A stretch of DNA of 22,000 bases from an uncultured Oscillibacter sp. (GTDB lineage: Bacteria; Bacillota; Clostridia; Oscillospirales; Oscillospiraceae). Where the stretch lies: the NCBI GenBank assembly GCA_910588005.1, contig CAJUQM010000036.1, positions 7,390 through 29,389 on the forward strand, written 5' to 3'. The notes under the pieces are model-generated. The model searched no databases. It saw only the letters and a list, made by a program, of their open reading frames with translations, and was not told the origin of the DNA. Numbering within the stretch: position 1 is the stretch's first letter; the number at the start of each line of letters is the position of its first letter. Of the stretch, positions 7,046 to 16,000 are shown one piece after another. The position numbers were made by a program, and so were the translations under genes.

Positions 7046-9571
7046 ATGGCTTTGAGAAGGGGAAATCGGTTTGCGGCGCTGGCCGTCCTCATGCCGTTGG
7101 TGTATTTGATCTTGGCAGTTGTCTTGGTGGCCTCGGTGGCCACCAGCGGCACTTATCCAAGCGGTGCGCACGCGATGTTTCACCTCTACCGGGGGGATGC
7201 GATTCTCCGCTCGGTGCAAGCGGGCGTTCTGATGCCGTACTATAACACGATGTGGTTCAATGGAACGGAACTGCTGCGTTTTACACCTCCGCTGCCGGGG
7301 TGCCTGCTGGCGCTGTGTCAGGTGTTGGCGCTGGGCAGCGTTCTGCACGGTTATCTGCTTTTTCTGGGGATGCTTTTTTATGCCAGTGCTATGGGGTGGC
7401 TGACCATCGGCATACGGATGGGACGGCCGGCGCTGGGCGCACTGTTGGGGGCCGTGTGGTTTTTTCTGCCATATCATCTATATATGCTCTTTGTAGAGGG
7501 AGATCTTGCCTGGTGCATGGGGGTGGCCATGCTGCCCGGCTTTTTTTACCAGGTGGAGCGGTGTCTTCGCAAGCGAACCGGGCGGGCGGTGCTGCGGGTG
7601 TCCTTGGGCGTCCTCTTGCTGGCCATGACACAGATCGGTCTGGCCGCCATGACGGCGCTGTGCCTTTTGGTGATGCTGGCTGTCCGGGGCATTGGGCTGC
7701 GGCGGGGGCAGGGGGCCGGTACATTGATCCTGGCAGTGCTGGCGGGGTTTTTGCTGGGGGGAATATGGATCGTTCCCTATCTGTCCAGCGGCATTATGGG
7801 CCTGGACTACAGTGAGGCGATGGCTGCGACCTTTCAGAACCTGGTGCAGACACTGAGTGTCCGCCGCTATATGGAGATGGGCTGTAGCGTCGTGTATTTT
7901 GGCCTGTCTCTTTTCGCGCTGCTGTGCTTCACCGGCGTATTTGGAAAGAGGGAGGCCCTGCCGGGGGCGTGGACTGCGATCATTCTGGTGCTGTTGACAA
8001 CTTCTGTCTCCTATACTGTGGTCCACATTATGCCCGGAAACAGCTATCTTCGGATGTTTTGGGTGTTCCCGGCCGCAGCGGCCCTGGGATTTCTGGCGTT
8101 TTTGTCCTGGGACACCCTGCGCCGGCCGGCGCTGCTCCTGCTGTGCTGCCTGTTGGTTGCGGATGTTTTTTCCTCTCTGCCGCTGATCACCGGCGGCGGC
8201 GTGGAGCGGGTTTCGACAGAGGAGCGCCTGGAGACCACGATGACCACCGCTCTTTTGAGGGAGGCCCAGTCCCTTACAAACCAGCGTCTGGCGATTTTGG
8301 ACGAGGGGAATCTGGGCAGCGAGGGGATTTTTCTGGCCACGGCATGGGAGAACCCGGTTCCCGTCAGCGGCGGGGACGAGCGGATCTATGCCTCTACCAG
8401 GGACCGGCTGAACCGAATCAGCCGCGCGCTGTCCGAGGGAGGATATCTCTACGTGTTTGACCGGTGTATGGAGATGGGGTGCGATACGGTTTTGATTCAG
8501 GGCGGCCTGATTCCCCAAAAGGACTGGGAGGAGGGCACCGTGGATGCGGCGGCGGCACGGCTGGGATATACCCTGGCGGCCTCCAACGGAGCCTATTTCC
8601 TCTACCATGTCCGGGCGGGCGGCTCCTGGGGAACGGTAAGCCGGTATCCGGCTGTCGGGATCGGTTCCACCGCTTACTACACCTCTCTCTTTTTCCCGGC
8701 CATGGAGGAGACCATGGATACCAATCTAAACCACTACACCTTCGAGCAGCTCAGCCGGTATGAGCTGATTCTGCTGTCCGGTTTTACCTATGACGACCGG
8801 GACGCCGCAGAAGAGCTGATACTGGCCCTCAGCCAGGCCGGTGTGCGGATTGTGATAGAGGCGGATGGAATTCCGGAGAACCGAACCAGCAACGACAGGC
8901 GCTTTTTAGGGACCATATGCAACGACATCGAATTCTCCAACGGATATCCGGAGTTGGACACAATTGACGGTATTCTGAATACCGATCTATTCCCTCAGGA
9001 ATATGCCAAGTGGGAAACGGTGTATACCGAAGGGTTGGACCAGGTCTGGGGTGCGCTGGTTGACAATGATGTGGAACTGCCCTTTTACGGAACCGTGAAG
9101 AATGAAAATATTGTGGTCATTGGGCTGAACCTGAGTTTTTACTATGCCCTGACCCAGGACGCCTCTGTGGGCAGGCTGCTTAGCCGCGCCATGTCCCTGC
9201 CGGACACGCGGCTTCCGGCCCGGCGCACCGTCCCCCTGAAGCTGGTTTACCATCCCAACGGCGTGGATGTGACCACACGGGAAGACCATGTGAATACCAC
9301 GCTGGCGTGGCATGATTTCCTGTGGTCGGAACAGGAGCTGGAGAATGACAATCACCTTGTGCGCGTCCGTTCCGGGACGACGCGGATTCGGCTGGAGAGT
9401 CCCCATCTGGTAGAGGGTGCGGCGGCCAGTGGAGCGGGAATTGTTCTAATGCTTGCGTCTGCGATGTGGGCGTGGTGTGAAGAGCGTCGGCAGGATCGGA
9501 CAGGGCGTGCAGAGGAAGACTTGAAAGAGACGGAACCGCCGGAAAAGGAGAGGGGGACGGAGGCAGAGTGA
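7046..9571 (+). CDS. Large GT-C-like integral membrane protein (PTPS-related membrane family)
   Basis: 841 residues. The N-terminal ~380 residues hold about ten predicted TM helices with a first outside loop containing HLYRGD (46-51) and FRFTPPLPG-like residues (79-85). This layout is typical of polytopic GT-C glycosyltransferases and of the membrane family annotated as 6-pyruvoyl-tetrahydropterin-synthase-related. A ~400-residue outside domain follows (about 385-785), including a Rossmann-like stretch (YDDRDAAEELILALSQAG). One last TM helix (about 790-810) leads to a highly charged cytoplasmic tail. It starts six bases after the preceding gene. A GT-C protein would use a lipid-linked sugar outside the membrane, so it may add sugars to the surface glycan or sorted protein. 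The overall class is fairly sure; the donor and acceptor cannot be read from the sequence. Confidence 0.78.
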   Translation: MALRRGNRFAALAVLMPLVYLILAVVLVASVATSGTYPSGAHAMFHLYRGDAILRSVQAGVLMPYYNTMWFNGTELLRFTPPLPGCLLALCQVLALGSVLHGYLLFLGMLFYASAMGWLTIGIRMGRPALGALLGAVWFFLPYHLYMLFVEGDLAWCMGVAMLPGFFYQVERCLRKRTGRAVLRVSLGVLLLAMTQIGLAAMTALCLLVMLAVRGIGLRRGQGAGTLILAVLAGFLLGGIWIVPYLSSGIMGLDYSEAMAATFQNLVQTLSVRRYMEMGCSVVYFGLSLFALLCFTGVFGKREALPGAWTAIILVLLTTSVSYTVVHIMPGNSYLRMFWVFPAAAALGFLAFLSWDTLRRPALLLLCCLLVADVFSSLPLITGGGVERVSTEERLETTMTTALLREAQSLTNQRLAILDEGNLGSEGIFLATAWENPVPVSGGDERIYASTRDRLNRISRALSEGGYLYVFDRCMEMGCDTVLIQGGLIPQKDWEEGTVDAAAARLGYTLAASNGAYFLYHVRAGGSWGTVSRYPAVGIGSTAYYTSLFFPAMEETMDTNLNHYTFEQLSRYELILLSGFTYDDRDAAEELILALSQAGVRIVIEADGIPENRTSNDRRFLGTICNDIEFSNGYPELDTIDGILNTDLFPQEYAKWETVYTEGLDQVWGALVDNDVELPFYGTVKNENIVVIGLNLSFYYALTQDASVGRLLSRAMSLPDTRLPARRTVPLKLVYHPNGVDVTTREDHVNTTLAWHDFLWSEQELENDNHLVRVRSGTTRIRLESPHLVEGAAASGAGIVLMLASAMWAWCEERRQDRTGRAEEDLKETEPPEKERGTEAE

Positions 9572-11049
9572 AACGTTGGAATAGGGGGCGCCTGCGGGCC
9601 TTTTGCATGGCGGCGCTCTGCGCCGGCCTGCTGTGCGGATGCGCCCCTGGTATTGTTCCGGCCAGGGATATGGACATGGGCGCAGATCCCCTGGCAGGCG
9701 TGGCGATCGATCCGGACACGGGGGTACGGGACACCGTGGAAAGCCTTTGCTCTAAAGAGGAGATCAGGCAGGCCGCCGCCGCTCTGGTGGAGGCGGGAGT
9801 GCTGCGCCGGGAGGAGCTGGAGGCGATACCATTGGACGCTCCCGCCAGCCGGGCAATGCTGATCCGGTTGGCGGTGGGGGCTATTGGAGCCGAGGTTCCG
9901 GCAAGGGAACGCTTTGAGACATGGTACGCCCCCTTTGTAAAAGCCGGATACGCCGCGGGCCTGTTTGTGGATAGCATGGCGGATATGAGCTTTGTGCCTA
10001 CAGACGGCTTCCGAATGGGAGAGAGGGGCTATGCGGACATGGACCGGCCCATTACCCGCTATGATGCGGCGGCCATACTGGCCCGCACGCTTCCGGCGGG
10101 AGAATACGGGAAGACCGCATCTGCGGATTTGGAGGCAGAGCTGCCGGAGCCGCTGCGGAAGAAGGTGGAGCTGGCTGTGTCGGCGGGGCTGCTGCTTCCC
10201 TTGGAGGATGGCGGATTTTACGGCGAGAGCCGGATCTCCAATGGGCAGGCGCTGGTCTGCGTGTATCAGGCCATGAAGTGTGGAGCGCGCCGGCCGGACA
10301 TCACGGTGCCAGAGAAGGCACCGCCTGTGGGGCGCCTCCTTCAGCAGCAGAGGAAGGTGATCCATGCCGCCGGCCGGATTGCCGGACAGAGCGGGAGGGA
10401 GATCACCTACACCAACAGCGGCGAAGCGCTGGTCAACGCCTACCGGGCCGGGAACCGGGTCATTGAGCTTGACTTTATGCAGACTGCGGACGGGCGGCTG
10501 GCCTGTATTCACAAGTGGAACAGCAGCTATGCCCCGCAGATTACGGATGGCGTCCCGATTACCCTGGCCCAGTGGCTGGAGGCCGATCTGCTCGGGGAGC
10601 TTACGCCTCTGTGCCTGGAGAGCCTGGCCGACTTTATGCGGCAGCACCCAGACCTGTACGTGGTGACGGACGTGAAGGACGACAATATCGGGGCTGTCGA
10701 GATCATCGCGGCGGTCTGCCCGGACCTGCTGGACCGTTTTGTGGTGCAGATCTACAGTGACCGGGAGTACGAGGCGGTGAGACAGGCCGGAATCTCCAAC
10801 ATCATCTATACGCTCTACAACCTCTCCGGAGCGGAAAAGGCCGATACGGACCACTGGGTGGAGTTTGCCGTGGAGTATTCCCTCGTAGGGTACGCGTATC
10901 CGCTGGAGTGGTTTAAAATGGACGGCTACAACGAAGCGATGAAAGAAACGGGCGTCCCGCTCTTTGTGCACACGGTCAACGGGCGGGAAGAGATGGAGAT
11001 GTGCTACGACGCGGGGATCACCGCAATATATACGGATCACACCGCGTAG
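9568..11049 (+). CDS. Lipoprotein with SLH-like region and glycerophosphodiester phosphodiesterase domain
   Basis: 493 residues from a GTG that overlaps the previous stop (GTGA). The N-terminus is a lipoprotein signal with lipobox LLCGC and candidate lipidated Cys25. Residues ~55-240 resemble SLH repeats (for example RPITRYDAAAILARTL, 160-175). Residues ~262-490 form a GDPD barrel: His266, IELDFMQTADG with Glu300 and Asp302, His315 in CIHKW, VTDVK (366-370), and the final strand ITAIYTDH. The usual HRG start is HAAGR here, so the catalytic His context is slightly altered. GDPD enzymes cleave glycerophosphodiesters to glycerol-3-phosphate. Within an operon carrying a phosphoglycerol transferase domain, it may trim or recycle phosphoglycerol groups on the surface glycan. 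That link is inference; the GDPD assignment is solid. It is the last gene of the operon. Confidence 0.86.
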   Translation: MKRWNRGRLRAFCMAALCAGLLCGCAPGIVPARDMDMGADPLAGVAIDPDTGVRDTVESLCSKEEIRQAAAALVEAGVLRREELEAIPLDAPASRAMLIRLAVGAIGAEVPARERFETWYAPFVKAGYAAGLFVDSMADMSFVPTDGFRMGERGYADMDRPITRYDAAAILARTLPAGEYGKTASADLEAELPEPLRKKVELAVSAGLLLPLEDGGFYGESRISNGQALVCVYQAMKCGARRPDITVPEKAPPVGRLLQQQRKVIHAAGRIAGQSGREITYTNSGEALVNAYRAGNRVIELDFMQTADGRLACIHKWNSSYAPQITDGVPITLAQWLEADLLGELTPLCLESLADFMRQHPDLYVVTDVKDDNIGAVEIIAAVCPDLLDRFVVQIYSDREYEAVRQAGISNIIYTLYNLSGAEKADTDHWVEFAVEYSLVGYAYPLEWFKMDGYNEAMKETGVPLFVHTVNGREEMEMCYDAGITAIYTDHTA

Positions 11050-11821
11050 AGGAAACAGTCCGCGGGGACACCCTCCCGGCAGAAATGCTTTGCAAAAAAT
11101 ATGCTTAAGTTGCAGAGATCTCAGAATGAAGGGCTGATCCCTGTTGAAAGGTCCCTCCGGTAAGCGGCCCTCCGCCCTCCGCGTGGCGAAGAAACTAGGG
11201 TGTTATCTATTGCGGCAAAAAGATCCCTTCCGGCGCTTTTGAATGAGCGCACTCACCGCAATGCCGGCCGTGTTCGTCAGAAGTGTGAGTCTCAGCCTGC
11301 CGGAGCTGGACCCGCAGGAGATCCTCAGGCCTCCCATCCAAGTTTAAACTGCACATTATGACAAGGTAATGGAGCGGGAGTGCCATTCCGGTCATAGCGG
11401 ACTGCAGAATAGGCGCAGTGTGGATGTCCTGCGTCCAAAGCCGCCGCAGCGCCTAGAGGAAGACCGCGGCTTGAAGGAGAAACAGCGAGACCGATTGCGC
11501 TGGGGATATGAGATCAAACAGCGAGGGAGAGTCTGAAAGAAAGAGTCCTGTGATAACAGTCATATAGAGATAGATCATTAGGGCTGCGCTGGCGGCTATC
11601 CACGCAAGAGAGAGGGCCGGTGTCCGGCGCTCCGCCCTTTGAGGTCTTTTCTCCTAGCCTGAGAGGAAAATAGCGCATTCCGGCAGACAAGCTGGGCATA
11701 TTGTTGATAGAACTGTTTTGCTTTCCCACCCCCCTTGGGCAGATCGGGTTTGCAGCCGGTTTGTTACAAAGGCTTTATGATATTTTTAGGAAATTCTCCA
11801 CGGATTTCCCAGGCGGATCTA
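11050..11821. other. About 770 bp without a convincing gene, upstream of the retron
   Basis: No open frame on either strand here has a credible start, ribosome site and length. Short coding-like stretches occur: a 34-codon frame at 11243-11347 (MSALTAMPAVFVRS...), and a frame running from about 11350 to 11536 with HYDKVMEREC and a charged EEDRGLKEKQRDRLRWGYE region, broken by a stop at its upstream end. They may be remnants of a decayed gene, but no family is recognised. A small GCCGG-TGT-CCGGC hairpin lies near 11615-11630. No clear Rho-independent terminator with a T-run follows the operon end at 11049. Confidence 0.5.
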
Positions 11822-11850
11822 TTGCGTTTTTTTAAAAACTGGGGTACCAT
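11822..11850 (+). promoter_or_regulatory. Possible sigma-A promoter for the retron ncRNA
   Basis: TTGCGT (11822-11827) and TACCAT (11845-11850) are separated by 17 bases. The match is modest (3/6 and 4/6). The predicted start, about 7 bases on, would fall at the first base of the perfectly paired core of the a1 repeat (11858-11867), which is where a retron transcript should begin. Confidence 0.35.
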
Positions 11851-11852
11851 AA

Positions 11853-12036
11853 GCCTACGGAACAAAAGAAATTGTCCAATTTCAGTTGGCGCCGGCGGCG
11901 AGTCGCCGGCCGGTTTTTGCATACCCACCGTATTCGCGGCGCTCAGCCGCTCCGCTCCGCGGTATAACCGCACGGGTAAACCGTGCTCAAGATACCGCTG
12001 CGCGGCCCGTCATACAAACGGTTTTGTTCCGGTGGC
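11853..12036 (+). ncRNA. Candidate retron msr-msd RNA
   Basis: The arms GCCTACGGAACAAAA (11853-11867) and TTTTGTTCCGGTGGC (12022-12036) pair over ten continuous bases plus three more after a two-base mismatch, as expected for retron a1/a2 repeats. Directly after a1 comes G11868, the natural candidate for the branching guanosine, although the common AGC context is absent. Inside are two compact msr-like hairpins: GAAATTG/CAATTTC (11868-11883) and GCCGGCG/CGCCGGC (11891-11910). A long interrupted msd-like hairpin (11952-12005) is built from CCGC/GCGG, GCGGTAT/ATACCGC and CACGG/CCGTG around a GTAAA loop; a smaller GCGGC/GCCGC hairpin precedes it. The a2 arm ends 21 bases before the reverse transcriptase start. 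The exact msr/msd border cannot be placed by reading alone. Confidence 0.65.
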
Positions 12037-12041
12037 CGGGG

Positions 12042-12049
12042 AAGGGAGG
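12042..12049 (+). promoter_or_regulatory. Ribosome binding site that fixes the reverse transcriptase start
   Basis: AAGGGAGG sits eight bases before ATG 12058. The open frame extends upstream to a GTG at 11983, but that would lie inside the msd hairpin of the ncRNA and has no such site, so 12058 is preferred. Confidence 0.8.
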
Positions 12050-12057
12050 CTTTCCAC

Positions 12058-12987
12058 ATGATTGTATACCGGGAGGCCTCTACCCTGGCCAGAGACCTGG
12101 GGGTGGAGACGCGGACGCTATACGCCCTCAGCAATAACCTGCCAGCCCATTACCACACTGTGCTGATTCAAAAGGCTGACGGCGGACAGCGCCGCCTCAC
12201 GGTGCCGGATGAAGGACTGAAGCGCGTTCAGCGGGCCATTGCTCAAAAGCTTCTGGTCTATATGCCGGTGTCCCCGTACGCCACAGCCTACCGTTACGGC
12301 GGCGGCGCAGTCCGCAACGCGGAGCGGCATGTAGGGCAGCGGCAGGTTCTGCGGCTGGACATTCGCCATTTTTTTGACAGTGTCCGCTACAGCGCGGTGA
12401 AGGACGCCGCGTTTCCGCCGGAGATTTATTCCGAGCCGCTGCGGGTACTGCTGGCGATGCTCTGCTATTACCGGGACTCCCTGCCCCAGGGAGCGCCAAC
12501 GTCTCCCGCGATCGTAAATATCCTTCTGCGGGAGTTTGACCTGTGTGTGGGGGCCTGGTGCCGGCGGCGGCAGATTGCCTATACCCGCTATTGTGACGAC
12601 CTGACCTTCTCGGGGGAGGACCTGGCGGGCATTCATGATCTGGCGGCGGCGGAATTGGAGTCTATGGGCTTTTTCCTCCACAGTCAAAAGACGGCTCTTC
12701 GCTCCGCAGGGCAGCGGCAGACGGTAACAGGCCTGGTGGTGAACGGGAAGACCAACGTCCCCAGAGAGAAGCGGCAGGCTGTCCGCCAGGCGGCGTATTA
12801 CTGCCGGCGTTTTGGTGTGGAGGACCACCTGGAGAGGATCGGTAGCCCTTTGACGCCAGACGCCTATTTGGACCGTCTCTTGGGCCAGGCGGGATATATC
12901 CTCCAGGCGGATTCCGGCTGCTCCTGGGCAGGGGAGGCCCGCCGGTGGCTGCTGGAGGAGCGCCGCCGGAGGCTGCAAAACGAATAA
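12058..12987 (+). CDS. Retron reverse transcriptase
   Basis: 309 residues, a normal length for a stand-alone retron RT. RT motifs in order: LRLDIRHFFDSV with catalytic Asp101, QGAPTSP (144-150), YCDD (178-181) with the catalytic Asp pair, and a downstream VTGLVVNGK. Two retron-specific marks are present: NAxxH (NAERH, 87-91; region X) and VTG (223-225; region Y), which separate retrons from group II intron and DGR enzymes. The usual YADD is YCDD here. Known role: the RT copies part of its partner RNA into msDNA branched from a guanosine, usually within an anti-phage defence unit with an effector. The candidate RNA lies directly upstream. No fused effector domain exists, and no recognisable effector is adjacent. 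A strong terminator follows seven bases after the stop. Confidence 0.92.
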   Translation: MIVYREASTLARDLGVETRTLYALSNNLPAHYHTVLIQKADGGQRRLTVPDEGLKRVQRAIAQKLLVYMPVSPYATAYRYGGGAVRNAERHVGQRQVLRLDIRHFFDSVRYSAVKDAAFPPEIYSEPLRVLLAMLCYYRDSLPQGAPTSPAIVNILLREFDLCVGAWCRRRQIAYTRYCDDLTFSGEDLAGIHDLAAAELESMGFFLHSQKTALRSAGQRQTVTGLVVNGKTNVPREKRQAVRQAAYYCRRFGVEDHLERIGSPLTPDAYLDRLLGQAGYILQADSGCSWAGEARRWLLEERRRRLQNE

Positions 12988-12993
12988 GGACTA

Positions 12994-13028
12994 AAAAGAG
13001 AGGGACGGCAATGCCGTCCCTCTCTTTT
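12994..13028. terminator. Bidirectional Rho-independent terminator, 16-bp stem
   Basis: The arms 12994-13009 (AAAAGAGAGGGACGGC) and 13013-13028 (GCCGTCCCTCTCTTTT) pair perfectly around an AAT loop, with T-runs on both strands. It ends both the retron transcript and the convergent SLH-protein gene. Confidence 0.92.
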
Positions 13029-13039
13029 ATGGGGTTGAT

Positions 13040-16000
13040 TTATTTGCGGTATTGATTCATGCGCCAGACAATGGCGGACATCTGCCCGCGGTTCAGCGTG
13101 GCGCTGGGACGGAAGGTGCTGGTGCCGTTGGAGAAGTATCCCTCCACGATACCGGCGGCATTCAGAGCCTGGACATAGACGTCGGCAGTGTCGGTAAAGG
13201 GCTTCACGCTGGAAAGGCCGCTGGTGCTCAGCTTCAATGCGCCGGCGGCAATCTGCGCCACCTGCAGGCGGGTAATGGGAGTGGATAGATTCACATTGCT
13301 CCGGGTGACGATGCCGTCGGCCTGCGCCCGGGAGAGATAGCCGCTGAATACGTTTTTGCCGGTGGGCGCCTGCTCGGGATAACCGGCGGCCAGCATAATG
13401 AGCTTCAGAGCCGCGCCGTAGGTGACGGTGCTGTTGGGCTTAAAGCTGCCGTCAGTGTAGCCGGAGATGACGTTCTGGTCGGTCAGCTCCATCACGTACT
13501 TATAGCACCAGGTGGAGCTGTTAACGTCCTTGAGGGTCTTGCGGCTATTCAATACGCCCAGGGAGAAGGTGCCGGAGGCCAGGGCCGCGCCGTTGGCGTC
13601 CAGAGCCACATAGGGGATCTCCACAGAGCCGGTATACGAGGCGGAGGGAACGAAGCGCAGCTGGCTCATCTGGTTGGCTCCCGCGGCATAGGTGTATACC
13701 GTGGTGGTGTCCGCCCGGGTGCTGCCAGTGCCAAGATACAGGGTGCCGGCGGAGGCGGCGGGCAGATTCAGCAGCTGGATGCCGTTGAGGGCGGAGCCGG
13801 TGGCGGCGAGAACCGCGCTGTAAACCTGGGCCGCCGGGAAATTCACCGCCGTGTTTCTGGGCGTTACCCCATAGACCTCGGAGACGGCAGTACGGCTGAC
13901 GCTGATGAGAATTGTGCCGGAGACGCCGGTGCCGCCGGTTCCATAGGCGGTGAAGGGGATGCTGGCGCAGTAGTTGGACCCGCTGGGAACATAGGTCAGC
14001 TCCGTCAGGGCAAACTGACCGGCGGAGGGGCTGAGATAGAAGCTCTGCCCACCGTAGTTGGCGGAGGTGATCTGCGTCCGGCTGGTGCTGCCGTAACTGC
14101 TGGCGTTGTAGTAGTTGTAGTACAGGTTGCCGGCGGCGGGAATGCCGCCCAGAACCACATACTGCAGGTTATAGCTGGGATAGGAGCGCTTGTAATACCG
14201 GGCGATATCATTGGCGTTGATCTGGACATTGACGCCGGTGGTGGTGGTGTAGCGGATGCTGCCGGAGTAGTTGGAGGTGATGGAGGAGGAGCCGTCGGCC
14301 TTGATGACCAACTCACCCTCTACATAGTCGTCGTCATACTCGCCATAGGCAGTGAAGGTCAAGGTAATGGGATTTTTAAAGGTGCGGTCCGCCACAAAGG
14401 TCAGCTCGTCCAGATAGTAGTCGTTCCGGCCCACGTCACCCTTGTCGTAATAGAACCGGGTGCCGCCGAGATCACTGCGGCTGAAGGAGGTCTGGGCGCT
14501 GGTGCCGTAGTCGCAGTACAGCGTGCCGTTACTAAAGACGTTGGAGTCGGTGGGGCGGTCAAAAATCACGTAGCTGACGGTGCTGTTGTACTTTTTGCGG
14601 AAGAAGGTGTTGAAGGCGGTGCGCTGGAAGTCCACGGACTTACCGGGGGTGACGGTGTAGTTGATGTCCCCGTCGTTGGCGTGCTCTGTGGAGCGAATGG
14701 ACACCGTGCCCCTGACGGAGCGGTCGCCGGTGCCGTAGGCGGTGAATTCCAGCGTCACGGTATCCTTAAAGTTGTTGTTGGCGACAAAGGTCAGATTACC
14801 GATGCCATAGTCCTTATTGCCGGGGCTGTAGTAGAACTCATAATCGTCCAGGGTGGTGCGGGTGAAGGACTTGGAGGAGGAGATGCCGTAGTTATGATAC
14901 AGCGTGCCCTGAGAGAAGGCAGAGGTATCGGGCTGCTCAAACTCCACATAGCTGAGATTGTAACCGGGATAGGCGTCTTTAAAGAAGTTGTTGAAATCCT
15001 TGGCCTTAAAGTCCACGGATTTGCCGGGGTCGACGTCGTAGTTGATATCACCGCTGCCCACAACGCCGTCACCGATGTTGATCACCAGCGTGCAGTTTTC
15101 ATAGTCGTTGTATCCCGTGCCGTAGTAGGCCTGGAAGGGAATGGAGATGTTGTCGCCCTCTTTGGCCTTGGAGTCCGCCTCGAAGGAGAGGCGGTCCAAA
15201 CTGTACTCCCCGTATTTGGAGCTGCTGTAGTAGAACTTGGTGCTGTTCAGGTCCCTCCGGTCAAAAGTGGTGCGGTTGACCTGCAGCTGGCCCCGGAAGC
15301 TGTCGTAGCTGGTGGGGGCGTTAAACACCACATAGTCAATGTCCTCCCGGCTGCTGCCGTACGCCCGCTGGAAGGCCTTGTTAAAGTCGACAGCGTCAAA
15401 GGTCCGCTGCTTGCCGGGTTCCACATTGTAGGTTACGTCGCCCTTGGCGGTGCCGGCAATGGTGATCTCCACAGTGCCGCTGACGTTGCTGCCGTTGCCG
15501 TAGGCGGTGAAGCCCAGGGTCAGCTTGCCGGCTCTGGCGTTGGAATCCGCCTTAAAGGCGACGGAATCCAGGGCGTACTCGCCGGAGCGGGGGTCGCTGT
15601 AATAAAATTTGTAGTCGGAGAGGTTGTTTTTAGTAAAGGATTTGGAACCGCTGGTCACCGTGCCGTAATCGTTGTAATCACTGGGGGCGGAGAACACCAC
15701 ATAGTAGAGGCTGGCCCCGTTTCCAACGGCGCGGCGGTAAGCGTCCAAAAAGTCGCTGCGGCTGAAGGACTTGGACCGGCCGGCGGACACGGTGTACTCG
15801 ATCTGATTGCTATAGGAGGTGCCGCCGATGGTGATGGTGCCGCGGACGGTGTTCTGGCCGCTGGAGTCCTTGGCCACATAGCCCAGGGGATATCCGCCGT
15901 AGGACCCGGAGCGGAAGGTCATGAAGGAGATCTCGGAGAGCATATAATCGTAGTTCGCCCGCACCAGGTAGCTGTCGCTCTGGGTGCTGCTGGTGTACAG

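Noticed and set aside
9352..11040. 562-residue - strand frame opposite the GDPD lipoprotein
   Set aside because: The + strand encodes clear GDPD motifs and a lipobox; the antisense frame has no recognisable domain and reflects GC-rich codon bias.
11983..12057. N-terminal extension of the reverse transcriptase from a GTG
   Set aside because: It would start inside the msd hairpin without a ribosome site, whereas ATG 12058 has AAGGGAGG at ideal spacing.
11735..12061. 108-residue + strand frame across the retron RNA region
   Set aside because: No ribosome site, low-complexity content, and it spans the paired a1/a2 repeats and hairpins, which explain the region better.
12058..12987. Group II intron or diversity-generating retroelement
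   Set aside because: No maturase or HNH domain, no intron RNA domain V pattern noticed, and no template/variable repeat pair seen; the NAxxH and VTG motifs point to a retron.
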